In this document: positions 18,553-27,158 of the stretch, in pieces | Numbering within the stretch: position 1 is the stretch's first letter | How the letters are laid out: each line of letters begins with the position of its first letter | Assembly: GCF_017876295.1 (NCBI RefSeq) | Contig: NZ_JAGINT010000002.1 | Location: 1,364,001 to 1,428,000 of the forward strand | Length of the DNA stretch: 64,000 nt | Reading direction: 5' to 3' | Source: Kribbella aluminosa | GTDB taxonomy: Bacteria > Actinomycetota > Actinomycetes > Propionibacteriales > Kribbellaceae | Notes under the pieces: model-generated | Databases searched by the model: none | The model's input: only the letters and a program-made list of their open reading frames with translations | What the model was told of the DNA's origin: nothing | Program-made: the position numbers and the translations under genes

Positions 18553-20588
18553 GCCGACGGCTACCGATCCTCGGAGTACTCGCCGCTGCCGTCGTAGCGG
18601 GCCTGTTGTTCGCACCGCTCTTCGGCACGGCGGCTGTGCTCTGGCCGATGCTGGCGGTCGCGGTTGTCGCCTACCTGGTTGAAGAATCGATCCTGCACCG
18701 GCCAGGGCTCGCTCGCTGGCGGGTGCCGTTGACGCTGGTCGGTGGCATCGTCGCGCTGCTTGCGGTCATTCCTGGCGCCGCTCGACGCCCCCTGTCCTTG
18801 TGGGAGGCCGTGACCTCCGGTTGGCGCCGTACGCTCGAGTCGACGTGGCCGGCCAGTCCTGTGCCTGACTTGGTCGCGTTCGTGCCTGTACTCGTTCTGC
18901 TTGCCTGTCTGATCGGGGCACGGGTGTTGCAACGCTCGCGGCTGTTGGCTTTGCTGCCTGCGGTCGTAGTGGCTGGGCTGTCGCAGGCGTACGTCACTGT
19001 CAGCGGTGTCGACGCAGTGCTTGCCGGGCTGGCGCTGACGGCTTGCTGCGCGCTGGTCCTGTTGCAGTGGCCGGGTGATCGCGGGTCCTGGCTTCGGCTG
19101 GTCGCAGCACTCGCCGCTATGACGGTAGCCGCAAGCACGCTTAGCGTGGCGTTGCCGACGTCCAGTGCGGTGCACCTGCCGAAGCCGAGCCCACCTGATT
19201 CTCCAACGGTGTTGAGCAACCCCCTGACCGAGATTGCCGCGCGACTGCACTCACCGGACACCGTGGTCTTCACAGCACGTGCCAACGGGCCCGTGGACCG
19301 TTGGCCGGTCATTGCGCTCGACTCGTTCGACGGAGTGACCTGGACGGCCGCTCCGAAGTTCCAGCGGCTCGGCCGCGAGCTCCCGCTCGACTCACACGTG
19401 ACGGTCCCGGTACGGCGGCAGTCCGCCGACGTAGCGCTGGCCGACTGGTCCCTGCCGTGGCTGCCGAGCCAGAGCCGCACGCTGTCTGTGGTGGACGACA
19501 AGCCGCTGCTGGTCGACCCGGCGTCGGGTGCTCTGCTGGCAGAGGACTCCCGGCCCTCGCAGTACCGCGTCAACTGGGCCGAGCCGACGGTCGACGTCGA
19601 CGCACTGGCGTCGGCCGGCGTCGACTCGGATCTGCGCAGTGGTGACGACCTCGGCGAGGTGCCGGCCGGTATCGACGAGCTTGCCCGCAGCATCGCCGGT
19701 GACGTGCGGCCGTCGTTCGAACTCGCCCTGGTGCTCGAGAAGTACCTGCGGACCAACTACAAGCTTGCGACCGGCGAGAACCTCCCGACCGGCCACGGGT
19801 ACGCCCAGCTCAACTACTTCCTCCAGCACAGCAAGCGCGGTACGTCGGAGCAGTTTGCGGCCGCGTACGTCGTGATGGCCCGTCTGCTCGGGCTACCGGC
19901 GCGCCTGGTGGTCGGGTTCAAGCAGCCGGACACTCCGAGCCCCGACGGTACGTACGTGATTCGCAACCGCGACGTACTCGCCTGGCCGGAGGTTGCGGTG
20001 ACGGGGGTCGGCTGGGTACCACTGGACCCGACTGGTACGGCTACATCCACGACAAGCAAGGGCGGCCTGGCCGGTGCGGCGGAGACCGTGCGCAAGAACC
20101 TGCCGTCCACCAAAGAGATCGAGCGCGAGCACCAGTCCGAGCCCAACCTCCCTGCCCCGAAGACCCCCACCACGAACCACTCCCCGGGCTGGGGCGCGTT
20201 GCTGGTCGCGGGAGGCGTCCTGGTCGTCGTGCTGCTGCTGTGGCTCCTAGGAGTCCCACTGGCAAAGGCCGTACGTCGTCAGCGCCGTCGGCGGCACGGG
20301 ACGCGCGGGGCGTGGGCGGAGGCCCGTGACCTGCTGCGGGACCACGGCATGCGGGTGACGCCGGCCGCGACCGCACGGGACCTGGCGCGTGATTCGGACG
20401 GGGCTGTGTCGCAGGCGATGACCTTGCTGGCTGGGTGTCTGGACCGGGCGCTGTGGTCCGGTCAGGACTCCGACCCGGACCGGGAGTTCGCGTGGTCCGC
20501 CGTACGGAAGGCCCGTCGCGGGCTGGCCGAGGGACGGTTGACGCAGCGGATCCGGACGACGCTCAATGCGCGCAGCCTGATCGGCTGA
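18549..20588 (+). CDS. TgpA-like transglutaminase-fold membrane protein with degenerate catalytic residues
   Basis: 679 aa. Several N-terminal membrane segments are followed by an outside domain with the transglutaminase-like core and one C-terminal membrane segment ('LLVAGGVLVVVLLLWLLGV') before a cytosolic DUF4129-like tail. The core aligns as 'RGTSEQFAAAYVVMARLLGLPARLVVGF' against the family GxCEyFAxA pattern: the catalytic Cys position reads Ser (S433). The later 'RDVLAWPEV' has Leu (L477) where 'HAW' is expected, while the acidic residue in 'LDPTG' (D493) remains. It is probably a non-catalytic scaffold or binding version. Last gene of the moxR-DUF58 operon; it ends one base from the convergent pseudokinase gene. 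Confidence 0.85.
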   Translation: MSRRLPILGVLAAAVVAGLLFAPLFGTAAVLWPMLAVAVVAYLVEESILHRPGLARWRVPLTLVGGIVALLAVIPGAARRPLSLWEAVTSGWRRTLESTWPASPVPDLVAFVPVLVLLACLIGARVLQRSRLLALLPAVVVAGLSQAYVTVSGVDAVLAGLALTACCALVLLQWPGDRGSWLRLVAALAAMTVAASTLSVALPTSSAVHLPKPSPPDSPTVLSNPLTEIAARLHSPDTVVFTARANGPVDRWPVIALDSFDGVTWTAAPKFQRLGRELPLDSHVTVPVRRQSADVALADWSLPWLPSQSRTLSVVDDKPLLVDPASGALLAEDSRPSQYRVNWAEPTVDVDALASAGVDSDLRSGDDLGEVPAGIDELARSIAGDVRPSFELALVLEKYLRTNYKLATGENLPTGHGYAQLNYFLQHSKRGTSEQFAAAYVVMARLLGLPARLVVGFKQPDTPSPDGTYVIRNRDVLAWPEVAVTGVGWVPLDPTGTATSTTSKGGLAGAAETVRKNLPSTKEIEREHQSEPNLPAPKTPTTNHSPGWGALLVAGGVLVVVLLLWLLGVPLAKAVRRQRRRRHGTRGAWAEARDLLRDHGMRVTPAATARDLARDSDGAVSQAMTLLAGCLDRALWSGQDSDPDREFAWSAVRKARRGLAEGRLTQRIRTTLNARSLIG

Positions 20589-22085
20589 TCAGTGCCCCTC
20601 GCACTGGGCGTCGCGGATCGGGCGTGACTGGGACTGGCCCGGGTTGAGCCCGTCGGTTGCCTGGATCGCGAAGCAGTACTGCACACCTGGCACCACGGGT
20701 ACGCGGTACTTGGTCGCCTTGTAGACGAGCGTCGTGGTGGCCTTCTGGCCGGCCTGGGCGACGACGACCGCGTAGTTGACGTCCGACGGTCCGCTCCAGC
20801 TGAGGACGACGTACGTACTGTGGTCGGCCGGTGGGTTCAGCGTGATGACCAGCGCTGGTGTGGACGACTGGGTCGGTGTGGGCGCGCTGATCGGTGGCTG
20901 GTCGGTCTGGTTCTTGCGGTTGGCCAGGGCAAAGCCTGTGATGAGCGCTGCGGCGAGCACTACGCCACCTGCCACCAGCAGGCGGTTGCGGCGCTTGGCT
21001 GGTGGCTTTACAGGGGCAGGCGGCTCCGGTGGTGCTGTCTGCTGCTGTTGAACAGGCGCAGGCGGTGGAGGCGGCGCTGCTACCGGCTGGCGTGGCGGCT
21101 GCGGCTGCGCCTGTGGTTGGGGCTGCGCCTGTGGTTGGGGCTGAGGCTTCGGAGGAGCTGGATTGGTTGCCGGAGGCCATGACGGCAGGTTCCTGCGGTT
21201 CAGGACCGTTGGCCGCGGCCGCAGCGGCGACGAAGCGACCGGCTTCGGCGGAGGAGCCATCGATGGCGCGACCGAGCGTGCAGCCGGCATCGGCGTCGTG
21301 GATGCTGCGAGCACGCCCAGCGCAGCCGCTACCTCTGCCGCGGAGCCCGGGCGCTTGGCTGGGTCCTTCTCGAGCAATCGCGCGATCAGCCCGGCGAACG
21401 AGTCCGGCAGTACGTCGAGGCGTGCGGGCGGGTCGTTCAGCACCCGCAGGATGTGTTCGCCGGCGGTCTCGCCCATCCGCGCTGCGAGCGGTGGCTTGCC
21501 GCTGCCGGCGGCGTATAGCACGGCACCGAGCGCGTACAGGTCGGACGAGGCGGTGAGGGTGCCGTCGCGCAGGGTCTCCGGCGCGATGTACAGCTGGCTC
21601 GGTGAGTTCAGGGCGGCGTGGCCGGTGTGTTGACCGAGCCCTAGCGTCAGGGCGGACAGTTGAGGTCGGCCGTCCTGCTGCAGCACCACGGCACCTGGTG
21701 CGAGGCCACCGTGGACCAGCCCGGCGGCATGGATCGCTACTAGCCCTTCTGCGAGCTGCTGGCCCAGTACGGCGAGGTCCGCGGGAGAACGGAGCTGATC
21801 GCGCAACTGGTCCGCCAGCGTGCCTGCGTCGGCAGTGGTGACCAGGTACGGGTAGCCGTCGGTCATGCCCGGTTCCAGGACACGTGCCACCTGCGGGTGG
21901 TCCACGCCCTGCAGTGCCTTCGCCTGTTTGGCGAACGTGGCAGCCGTTCCGGCGTCGACGCGCACCGGGTACACCAGGGCGCTGACCGTGGTCCCTTGCC
22001 ATAGGCATCGGTACACCTGTGGGATACCGGACCGGACCAGCACCACGTCCGTGCAGCCTGGAACAGCCGGTCCTGTGTCTGTCAC
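20589..22085 (-). CDS. Membrane-anchored pseudokinase with C-terminal FnIII domain
   Basis: 498 aa from GTG 22085, the first start that fits the domain; the longer frame (22163) adds unconserved residues. The N-terminal ~260 residues follow a Ser/Thr protein kinase fold ('LYIAPETLRDG', 'SSDLYALGAVLYAAGSGKPP', 'LLEKDPAKRPGSAAEV'). The catalytic motifs are gone: HRDLKPxN reads HGGLAPGAVV (125-134), the DFG region reads 'LTLGLGQ' (147-152), and no VAxK lysine is visible. A Pro/Gln-rich juxtamembrane stretch (~300-365, including a Gln-Pro repeat) precedes one membrane segment (369-389) and an extracellular FnIII-like domain (410-490). It likely senses or scaffolds envelope parts. Convergent with the transglutaminase-like gene. 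Confidence 0.82.
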   Translation of the reverse strand: MTDTGPAVPGCTDVVLVRSGIPQVYRCLWQGTTVSALVYPVRVDAGTAATFAKQAKALQGVDHPQVARVLEPGMTDGYPYLVTTADAGTLADQLRDQLRSPADLAVLGQQLAEGLVAIHAAGLVHGGLAPGAVVLQQDGRPQLSALTLGLGQHTGHAALNSPSQLYIAPETLRDGTLTASSDLYALGAVLYAAGSGKPPLAARMGETAGEHILRVLNDPPARLDVLPDSFAGLIARLLEKDPAKRPGSAAEVAAALGVLAASTTPMPAARSVAPSMAPPPKPVASSPLRPRPTVLNRRNLPSWPPATNPAPPKPQPQPQAQPQPQAQPQPPRQPVAAPPPPPAPVQQQQTAPPEPPAPVKPPAKRRNRLLVAGGVVLAAALITGFALANRKNQTDQPPISAPTPTQSSTPALVITLNPPADHSTYVVLSWSGPSDVNYAVVVAQAGQKATTTLVYKATKYRVPVVPGVQYCFAIQATDGLNPGQSQSRPIRDAQCEGH

Positions 22086-22204
22086 GTTGTCTATCTTCTC
22101 TTGTGAACAGGTCGTTCGCCGCGACACCGGCGGCTGCGGCCACACTCTGGCCACATGCTGCAACCCGTCTGCTCCCGTCCGCCGTGGCTGTCACCGTGAG
22201 TCGC

Positions 22205-22759
22205 ATGACCACGTTGATGTTCCCGATCGGCCATTGCCTCGGGACGTACTACGCCAGCGCAACGGACAGCCATGTCCAGCAGGTGCGGCTCGGTGGTGAG
22301 ATCGTGGGGTTGACCGACGAGGAGTTCGCGGTCTGGTCGCTGGCGCACGGTCTGGCCGACGACCGAAGCCGCTGGGACCGGAACCGGATCGTCGAGCTGC
22401 TGGCCGGCAGCGAGATCCCGGACAGCATCGATCAACTGCTGGCCAGGCACCTGCTGGCCGAGGTGGACCTGGACAGCCTGGCGGACTTCGCAGCACGTCA
22501 CAGGCTGCTGCCGCTGCACTTGGGCCTCGGGAACACGCCGGAGATCACTGCTGTGTTCAGATCGGGTACGACGGAGTTCCCGCTGGCTGGGATGACCCGT
22601 ACGCTCTACGACCTCTGGCTGTCCGGTCACCTGTCTCCCAATCTCCTGGTTGCGTGCAAGGCCCACGACGCCGAGCTGTCCGCCGTACTGGCCTCGCTGC
22701 ACGCGCTGCTGGCACCGAGTGCCGCCTGCCTCGACCTGGCGACGGAGGAGCAGCCGTGA
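22205..22759 (+). CDS. Unrecognised 184-aa protein, first of a tandem paralogous pair
   Basis: The start ATG 22205 is used; a GTG nine bases upstream is possible. It shares its layout with the next gene: an N-terminal 'MFPIGHCLG', then 'VRLGGEIVGLTDEEFAVWSLAHG', a helical middle, 'HRLLPLHLGLGNTPE', and 'LYDLWLSGHLSPNLL'. No membrane segment or known motif was found. The DEEFAVW segment resembles a winged-helix-like region, but this is not secure. It diverges from the pseudokinase gene across ~120 bases and its stop overlaps the GTG of its paralogue. Confidence 0.7.
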   Translation: MTTLMFPIGHCLGTYYASATDSHVQQVRLGGEIVGLTDEEFAVWSLAHGLADDRSRWDRNRIVELLAGSEIPDSIDQLLARHLLAEVDLDSLADFAARHRLLPLHLGLGNTPEITAVFRSGTTEFPLAGMTRTLYDLWLSGHLSPNLLVACKAHDAELSAVLASLHALLAPSAACLDLATEEQP

Positions 22760-23277
22760 TCTTCCCTGTCGGCCACGGCGCCGGTCCGCGGGCCAGCGAC
22801 CAGTACGTAGTCCGCGTTGGCGGTACGGCGGAGCAGTTGAGCGAAGCGGAGTTCGGTGTCTGGGTCTGCGCACACCAGTCCGCCGACCTGGACGAGGTGC
22901 TCGCCGTGTGCGCCGACGCCGACATCGAGGACGCCGGGCAGCACCTGGACGAGCTGCTGCGTCGCGGGCTCGTAGTGCAGGTCGACGACGTGACTGCCTT
23001 CGCTCAGCAGTACAGGTTGCTGCCGTTGTTCATCGGGCTCGGCAACCGTCCCGACGACCCGCAGCAGTTCGCCATCGGCCTACCGGGCCTGGAGCCGCTG
23101 GCGGTAGTTCCTGCGACGACGTACGAGCTGTGGCAGTGGGGCTGGGTGGCTCCCTCGCTGTGGGCGCATTGTGAAGTGCTGGGCACCATCGGCGAGCGGC
23201 CACAGCTCGACGTCGTACTCGACGGGGTCTCCGCGTTGCTGTCGGACTTCGTCGCGGTTCTCGACCCGGTGTCATGA
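22756..23277 (+). CDS. Unrecognised 173-aa protein, second of the tandem paralogous pair
   Basis: GTG 22756 overlaps the upstream stop (GTGA). Parallel motifs to its neighbour are 'IFPVGHGAG', 'VRVGGTAEQLSEAEFGVWVCAH', 'YRLLPLFIGLGNRPD' and 'TYELWQWGWVAPSLW'. The pair probably arose by duplication and the products may form a heterodimer. The stop overlaps by a few bases with the end of the convergent AAA+ gene. No function can be assigned; the context is type VII secretion and envelope genes. Confidence 0.7.
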   Translation: MIFPVGHGAGPRASDQYVVRVGGTAEQLSEAEFGVWVCAHQSADLDEVLAVCADADIEDAGQHLDELLRRGLVVQVDDVTAFAQQYRLLPLFIGLGNRPDDPQQFAIGLPGLEPLAVVPATTYELWQWGWVAPSLWAHCEVLGTIGERPQLDVVLDGVSALLSDFVAVLDPVS

Positions 23278-24922
23278 GACGGCGGCGGTCACGTCGTCCA
23301 GGCGGAGCCTACGCAGTTCGCTGAGGCCTGGCATCCCGCCCAGTCGCCGTAGCCGTTGTGACTGTGCCTTGCGGACACGGTCGAACAGCCGGCGGGCGTC
23401 GCGGGCGTTACCGAAGTTGGCGGCCTGTGAGACGACGGCGAAGTGCCGGTGCAGGAGGGGCTCGGCGCCGTCGTCCAGGTCGTACTCCTGGGCGGCGACC
23501 ATCCGCTGCACGATCAGCGTGAGCTCGTCGGGGGAGTAGTTCTCGAAGTCGATGGTCTTCGAGAACCGGGACGCGAGACCCGGGTTGGCGTCCATGAACC
23601 GCAGCATCTCGTCGCTGTACCCGGCCACGATCACCGCCGCCTCGTCGCGGTGGTCCTCCATCAGCTTCACCAGGGTGTCGATCGCTTCCTGGCCGAAGCT
23701 GTCGTTCTCGGCACCGGCCCCGGGACAGCGTGTACGCCTCGTCGACGAACAGCACGCCGCCGGTCGCACCCTCGAACACCATCGTGGTCTTCTCGGCCGT
23801 GTGACCGAGGTACTGACCCACCAGGTCCCGCCGGGCGACCTCGTTGAACTGGCCTTTCGGCAGCACGCCGAGCGCAGCGAGCAGCTTGCCGTAGATGCGG
23901 GCCACGGTCGTCTTGCCGGTACCAGGAGCGCCCGCGAACACCAGGTGGTGGCTCAGACTGCCAATCGGCAGCCCGGCCCGCCGGCGCCACTCGTTGACCT
24001 GGATCTCGTCGATCAGGCTCCGTACCTCGTCCTTGACACCCGCCAGACCGACCATGGCATCCAGCTCGGCGAGCAGGGACTCCACGTCCGCCCCAGTGGG
24101 CTCGTCGGTGGTCATTCGGGAGTCCAGCTGCTCAGCAGCCGTCACCGAGACCAGCTCAGGCTCGGCCAGCTCCAGTGCGGGCTCTGCTGTGTTCTCCCAG
24201 CGGCAGGACACCACCTCACCGCGGCACCGCCTCCCGTACGCGACAGCCGGTCCGGCTGCGTCGCGGACCACCGTGTGCCGCAGTACCGCGGTGGAGTCGT
24301 AAGCGATCAGGATGCCCGCTTCCGACGTACCCGAGACCTCGCAGGTGTCGATGGTCGGGCGGCCGTACTGGTACGCGTAGACGCCGCGGCGGCCGCAGTC
24401 GGTGATCTGGCAGTCGTGCAGTACGACGGTCGCGCCGAGCCGGACGATGACGCCGTCGGCGGACACGCCGGTCACCTTGGTGTGTTCGACCTTCGCCGTG
24501 CAGTCCTCCAGCACCAGGCCGTGCTCGCCGCCGCTCACCTGGCAGTGCGACACCGCTACCTCAGCCGGACCGGTGACCTGTACGACGGGACCGAAGCCGG
24601 CCGACAGGACACACCGTTCGGCTCGGAGCGTCCCGCCGTCCAGCTGGATCGCCGGTGCGTCGCCCGCGCGGATCGTCACGTCCCGGAGCGTCAGCCGGCC
24701 GCCGGACGCACGCAGTACGGGCGCCGGCGCGGTCGTGGCGTCGATGACCACGTCGTCGCCGTCCGCGGTCAGCGTCACCGACCGGTCGGCCAGATCGATG
24801 GTCTCCAGGTAGACGCCTGGCGCGATCGAGATGACCGCGTCGTCGGGTGCGTCCAGTACGGCGGCCCCGATGCTCGGGTACGCCCCGGGCCGGTCCGGCG
24901 ACACCAGCAGCGTGCGGCTCAT
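23272..24922 (-). pseudogene. Beta-helix plus AAA+ (EccA/CbbX-like) ATPase gene with an apparent frameshift
   Basis: Residues 1-260 are a right-handed beta-helix repeat ('RLTLRDVTIRAGDAPAIQ', 'EVAVSHCQVSGGEHGLVL', 'TVVLHDCQITDCGRRGVY'). A CbbX/EccA-type AAA+ domain follows: 'MVGLAGVKDEVRSLIDEIQ', Walker A GAPGTGKT at 331-338, Walker B 'VLFVDEAYTLSRG' to about 402. The frame is then lost. The next frame resumes exactly where the family continues: 'GAENDSFGQEAIDTLVKLME', 'VIVAGYSDEMLRFMDANPGL', 'RFSKTIDFENYSPDEL'. The break maps to a run of four C (23718-23721); one more base would restore the frame. This is either a recent mutation or a sequencing error. The ATG overlaps the upstream regulator's stop (ATGA). 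The likely role is the EccA-like cytosolic ATPase of the neighbouring type VII system. Confidence 0.85.
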
Positions 24923-26016
24923 CGCGTCCCCAGCCAGCCGCGCTCGGACGCCTTCAGCCCGGCCTGGAACCTGCTCTGCGCGCCGAGGCGGGCCATCATC
25001 TCCGACACCATCCGGCGTACGGTCCGGACCGAGACGCCGAGCTGTGCGGCGGCAGAGGCGTCGGTGCCGCCGTCGCTGAGCAGCGACAGCACCTCACGTT
25101 CGCGGACGGTCAGCCCGGACGCGTCGCCCAGGCCGGTCGGCTGGCGGAGCGGGGTGGCCGCGTGCCAGACCCGCTCGAACAGTTCGGTCACGGCGCCGAC
25201 AGCAGCTGCCAGCCGGAGGATGCTGACCGCTCCGCGACCAGTGCGGTCAGCGGGGAGCGCGACGGTCGCTGTGTCGACGATCATCGCGCAGAGCGGGACC
25301 GTGGTCGCCGTACGGACCTGGGCCCCGTTGCGGGTCAGCTGTTGCAGCCGGCGCGCCAGCATGGGGTCGGTGCGGGCAGCGTCCGGTACGAGGATGCGGT
25401 AGCGCACCGGCGGGGCCAGGACACCCGTACCGAGCTCACGGAGACCCGCGATCGGGTCTGCGAGGCCGGCCGTGGCCGGCGTACTCACCAGCACCTCACC
25501 GGAGGCCGACTTGAGCAGGCCCTCGATGGTGCGCTGCGCGGCGGCCGGGCTGCCTGCCCAGTCCAAGGCGCCGTTGCTGTCGCCAAGTGGCGCCGGGTGC
25601 CGGCGGGCGAACTCGCCGGCGATCTCGGCCGCGGCCACCCGGCTGCGTTCCAGGTCACGGGTGACCCGCGCCAGGTCGGCCTCGCGTTCGGCGAGCAGGG
25701 CGGTCAGGCTGAGCCGCGGGTTGAGCGGGCGGACCACGGCACCTGTACTGTCCCGGGTCAGCAGGCCGAGAGCGGTCAGGTGCCGGATGACCTCGTGGGT
25801 GGATTCCTCGTCGAGGCCGAGCCGCTCGGCGAGTTCGGCGGCGGTCCAGGACGGCCGTTCGAGCACCATCAGGTACGTGCGCTCGGCGGTCGCGTCGACG
25901 CCCAGATGGGCGAGTCGCAGTCCGGTGCTGCGGAGCTGCGGAGTGGTGGGCACGGCACGCGGGTAGCGGACCGCACGGGGGTACGAAGCGCCTTCGACAG
26001 GCTCTGACTGGGACAC
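24919..26016 (-). CDS. TrmB-like/LuxR-type HTH transcriptional regulator
   Basis: 365 aa from GTG 26016 with GAGG upstream; longer frames reach into unrelated sequence. The N-terminal winged helix ('ERTYLMVLERPSWTAAELAERL', 'STHEVIRHLTALGLL') resembles TrmB/HTH_20. A middle phosphotransferase-independent ligand-type domain ('EVLVSTPATAGLADPIAGL', 'APPVRYRILVPD') leads to a C-terminal LuxR HTH ('LTVREREVLSLLSDGGTDASAAAQLGVSVRTVRRMV'). Such TrmB-plus-LuxR regulators are common in actinomycetes. Its stop overlaps the AAA+ start, so they are co-transcribed and it may autoregulate this operon or the ESX genes. Confidence 0.88.
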   Translation of the reverse strand: MSQSEPVEGASYPRAVRYPRAVPTTPQLRSTGLRLAHLGVDATAERTYLMVLERPSWTAAELAERLGLDEESTHEVIRHLTALGLLTRDSTGAVVRPLNPRLSLTALLAEREADLARVTRDLERSRVAAAEIAGEFARRHPAPLGDSNGALDWAGSPAAAQRTIEGLLKSASGEVLVSTPATAGLADPIAGLRELGTGVLAPPVRYRILVPDAARTDPMLARRLQQLTRNGAQVRTATTVPLCAMIVDTATVALPADRTGRGAVSILRLAAAVGAVTELFERVWHAATPLRQPTGLGDASGLTVREREVLSLLSDGGTDASAAAQLGVSVRTVRRMVSEMMARLGAQSRFQAGLKASERGWLGTR

Positions 26017-26126
26017 GGGACACCTCGCTGGATTCGGTGAGTCGGACGGACTCGATGGCGAACACCAGAACCATCCCGGGCCGTCATCCAGCGGGAATCT
26101 TGCGGCTGTCCACGCCTGATACAGCC

Positions 26127-26158
26127 GATACAGCCGCTGTCCAGCGGCCGCCTGTATC
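26127..26158 (-). terminator. Hairpin at the end of eccE
   Basis: GATACAG (26127-26133) pairs with CTGTATC (26152-26158), and the adjoining CCGCTG (26134-26139) pairs with CAGCGG (26142-26147) around a TC loop, with a four-base bulge on one side. The outer stem is next to a tandem GATACAGCC repeat (26118-26135). It lies at the eccE stop and may terminate or attenuate the minus operon. There is no T-tract, so it is a weak call. Confidence 0.4.
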
Positions 26159-27158
26159 AGGGCAGAGCAGCCACAAAAGCAGACCTGTGCCGGCCGGTCT
26201 GCGGTACCGCGTTCGGCGCCACTGGAGCGTCCGCGGGAGCCAGTACCAGCGCATGGTCCAGGTCGCTGAACGTGCTGACAGCGACCGCGCCTGGTTGTTG
26301 CAGAGCGAGGTTCGGAGGCACGGCGTACATCCGGAAGTGCCCAGGGCCGACAACCAGCGCGTCCCACTCCTCGGTGAGCTGTTCAGGGGTAAGCGCGCCG
26401 AGTACCTCGGTCAGCTCGGACGGGTCGAGTGGTACAGCCCGGAAGTTGCGGCGGCGCAACCGCCTGGTCAGCCGGCGGACCGTGTTGGTCAGCAGCAGCT
26501 CCAGCTCGGTGTCCTGCGGGCGGTCCGCAGAGCGCAGCGCGGTCAGTGCGATCCAGGCCCGGCCCGGCCGACGCAGCAGCTTGAGCCGGAGGCCGGTGCT
26601 CTCGTCCAGCAGCTCCGCCGGGGTCACCTCCGGGGGTACGTCGGTCTCCAGCAGCACCGTGAGTCCGTCGGACCGGACGATGGTGCCCGCCCCGTCCTCG
26701 AGCTCACCCCGTGCCCCGTCCATCCCGTGGAACCGGGGACCGCGCACCAGGTACGCGCCGGCGAGGTACAGCCACTGGTAGGACCACAGCCCGCGCCGCC
26801 AGCTCGCCGTCAGTACGACGACGACCAGCCCGACCAGTGCGGCGACAACCGCACTCACCCAGCCCCGGCCGACCGCTGCAGCGACCACCCCTGCCGCGAG
26901 CTGCCAGCTGACCACCTGACCCACCCGCACGCGCGGCGTCCGCCGTACCTCGGCTGGAGGCGCAGCAGCCGGTGCAGGCGCCGCAGCAGCAACCACCGGT
27001 GCCACGGGCGCATGAGGTGCCGGCCGTGCGGCGGTGGCCCGGACTGGTGGTGGCGCCGGTACAGCCCGCGGCGGCGCCACCGTACTCGTGACCGCACCGG
27101 CGACCGCGGGCACAACCGCGGCCGCTACCTGCGGGGCCGATGTCGGAGTGGTCGTCAT
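26157..27158 (-). CDS. eccE: Type VII secretion protein EccE
   Basis: 333 aa. A long Pro/Ala-rich N-terminal tail precedes two membrane segments ('LAAGVVAAAVGRGWVSAVVAALVGLVVVVLTA') and the EccE core ('EDGAGTIVRSDGLTVLLETD', 'RRPGRAWIALTAL', 'LTNTVRRLTRRLRRRNFRAV', 'GPGHFRMYAVPP'). EccE is a peripheral inner-membrane component of ESX complexes that clamps the EccB/C/D core. The ATG overlaps the PPE-like gene's stop (ATGA). It is longer at the N-terminus and shorter overall than mycobacterial EccE, as usual for other actinomycetes. Confidence 0.85.
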   Translation of the reverse strand: MTTTPTSAPQVAAAVVPAVAGAVTSTVAPPRAVPAPPPVRATAARPAPHAPVAPVVAAAAPAPAAAPPAEVRRTPRVRVGQVVSWQLAAGVVAAAVGRGWVSAVVAALVGLVVVVLTASWRRGLWSYQWLYLAGAYLVRGPRFHGMDGARGELEDGAGTIVRSDGLTVLLETDVPPEVTPAELLDESTGLRLKLLRRPGRAWIALTALRSADRPQDTELELLLTNTVRRLTRRLRRRNFRAVPLDPSELTEVLGALTPEQLTEEWDALVVGPGHFRMYAVPPNLALQQPGAVAVSTFSDLDHALVLAPADAPVAPNAVPQTGRHRSAFVAALP

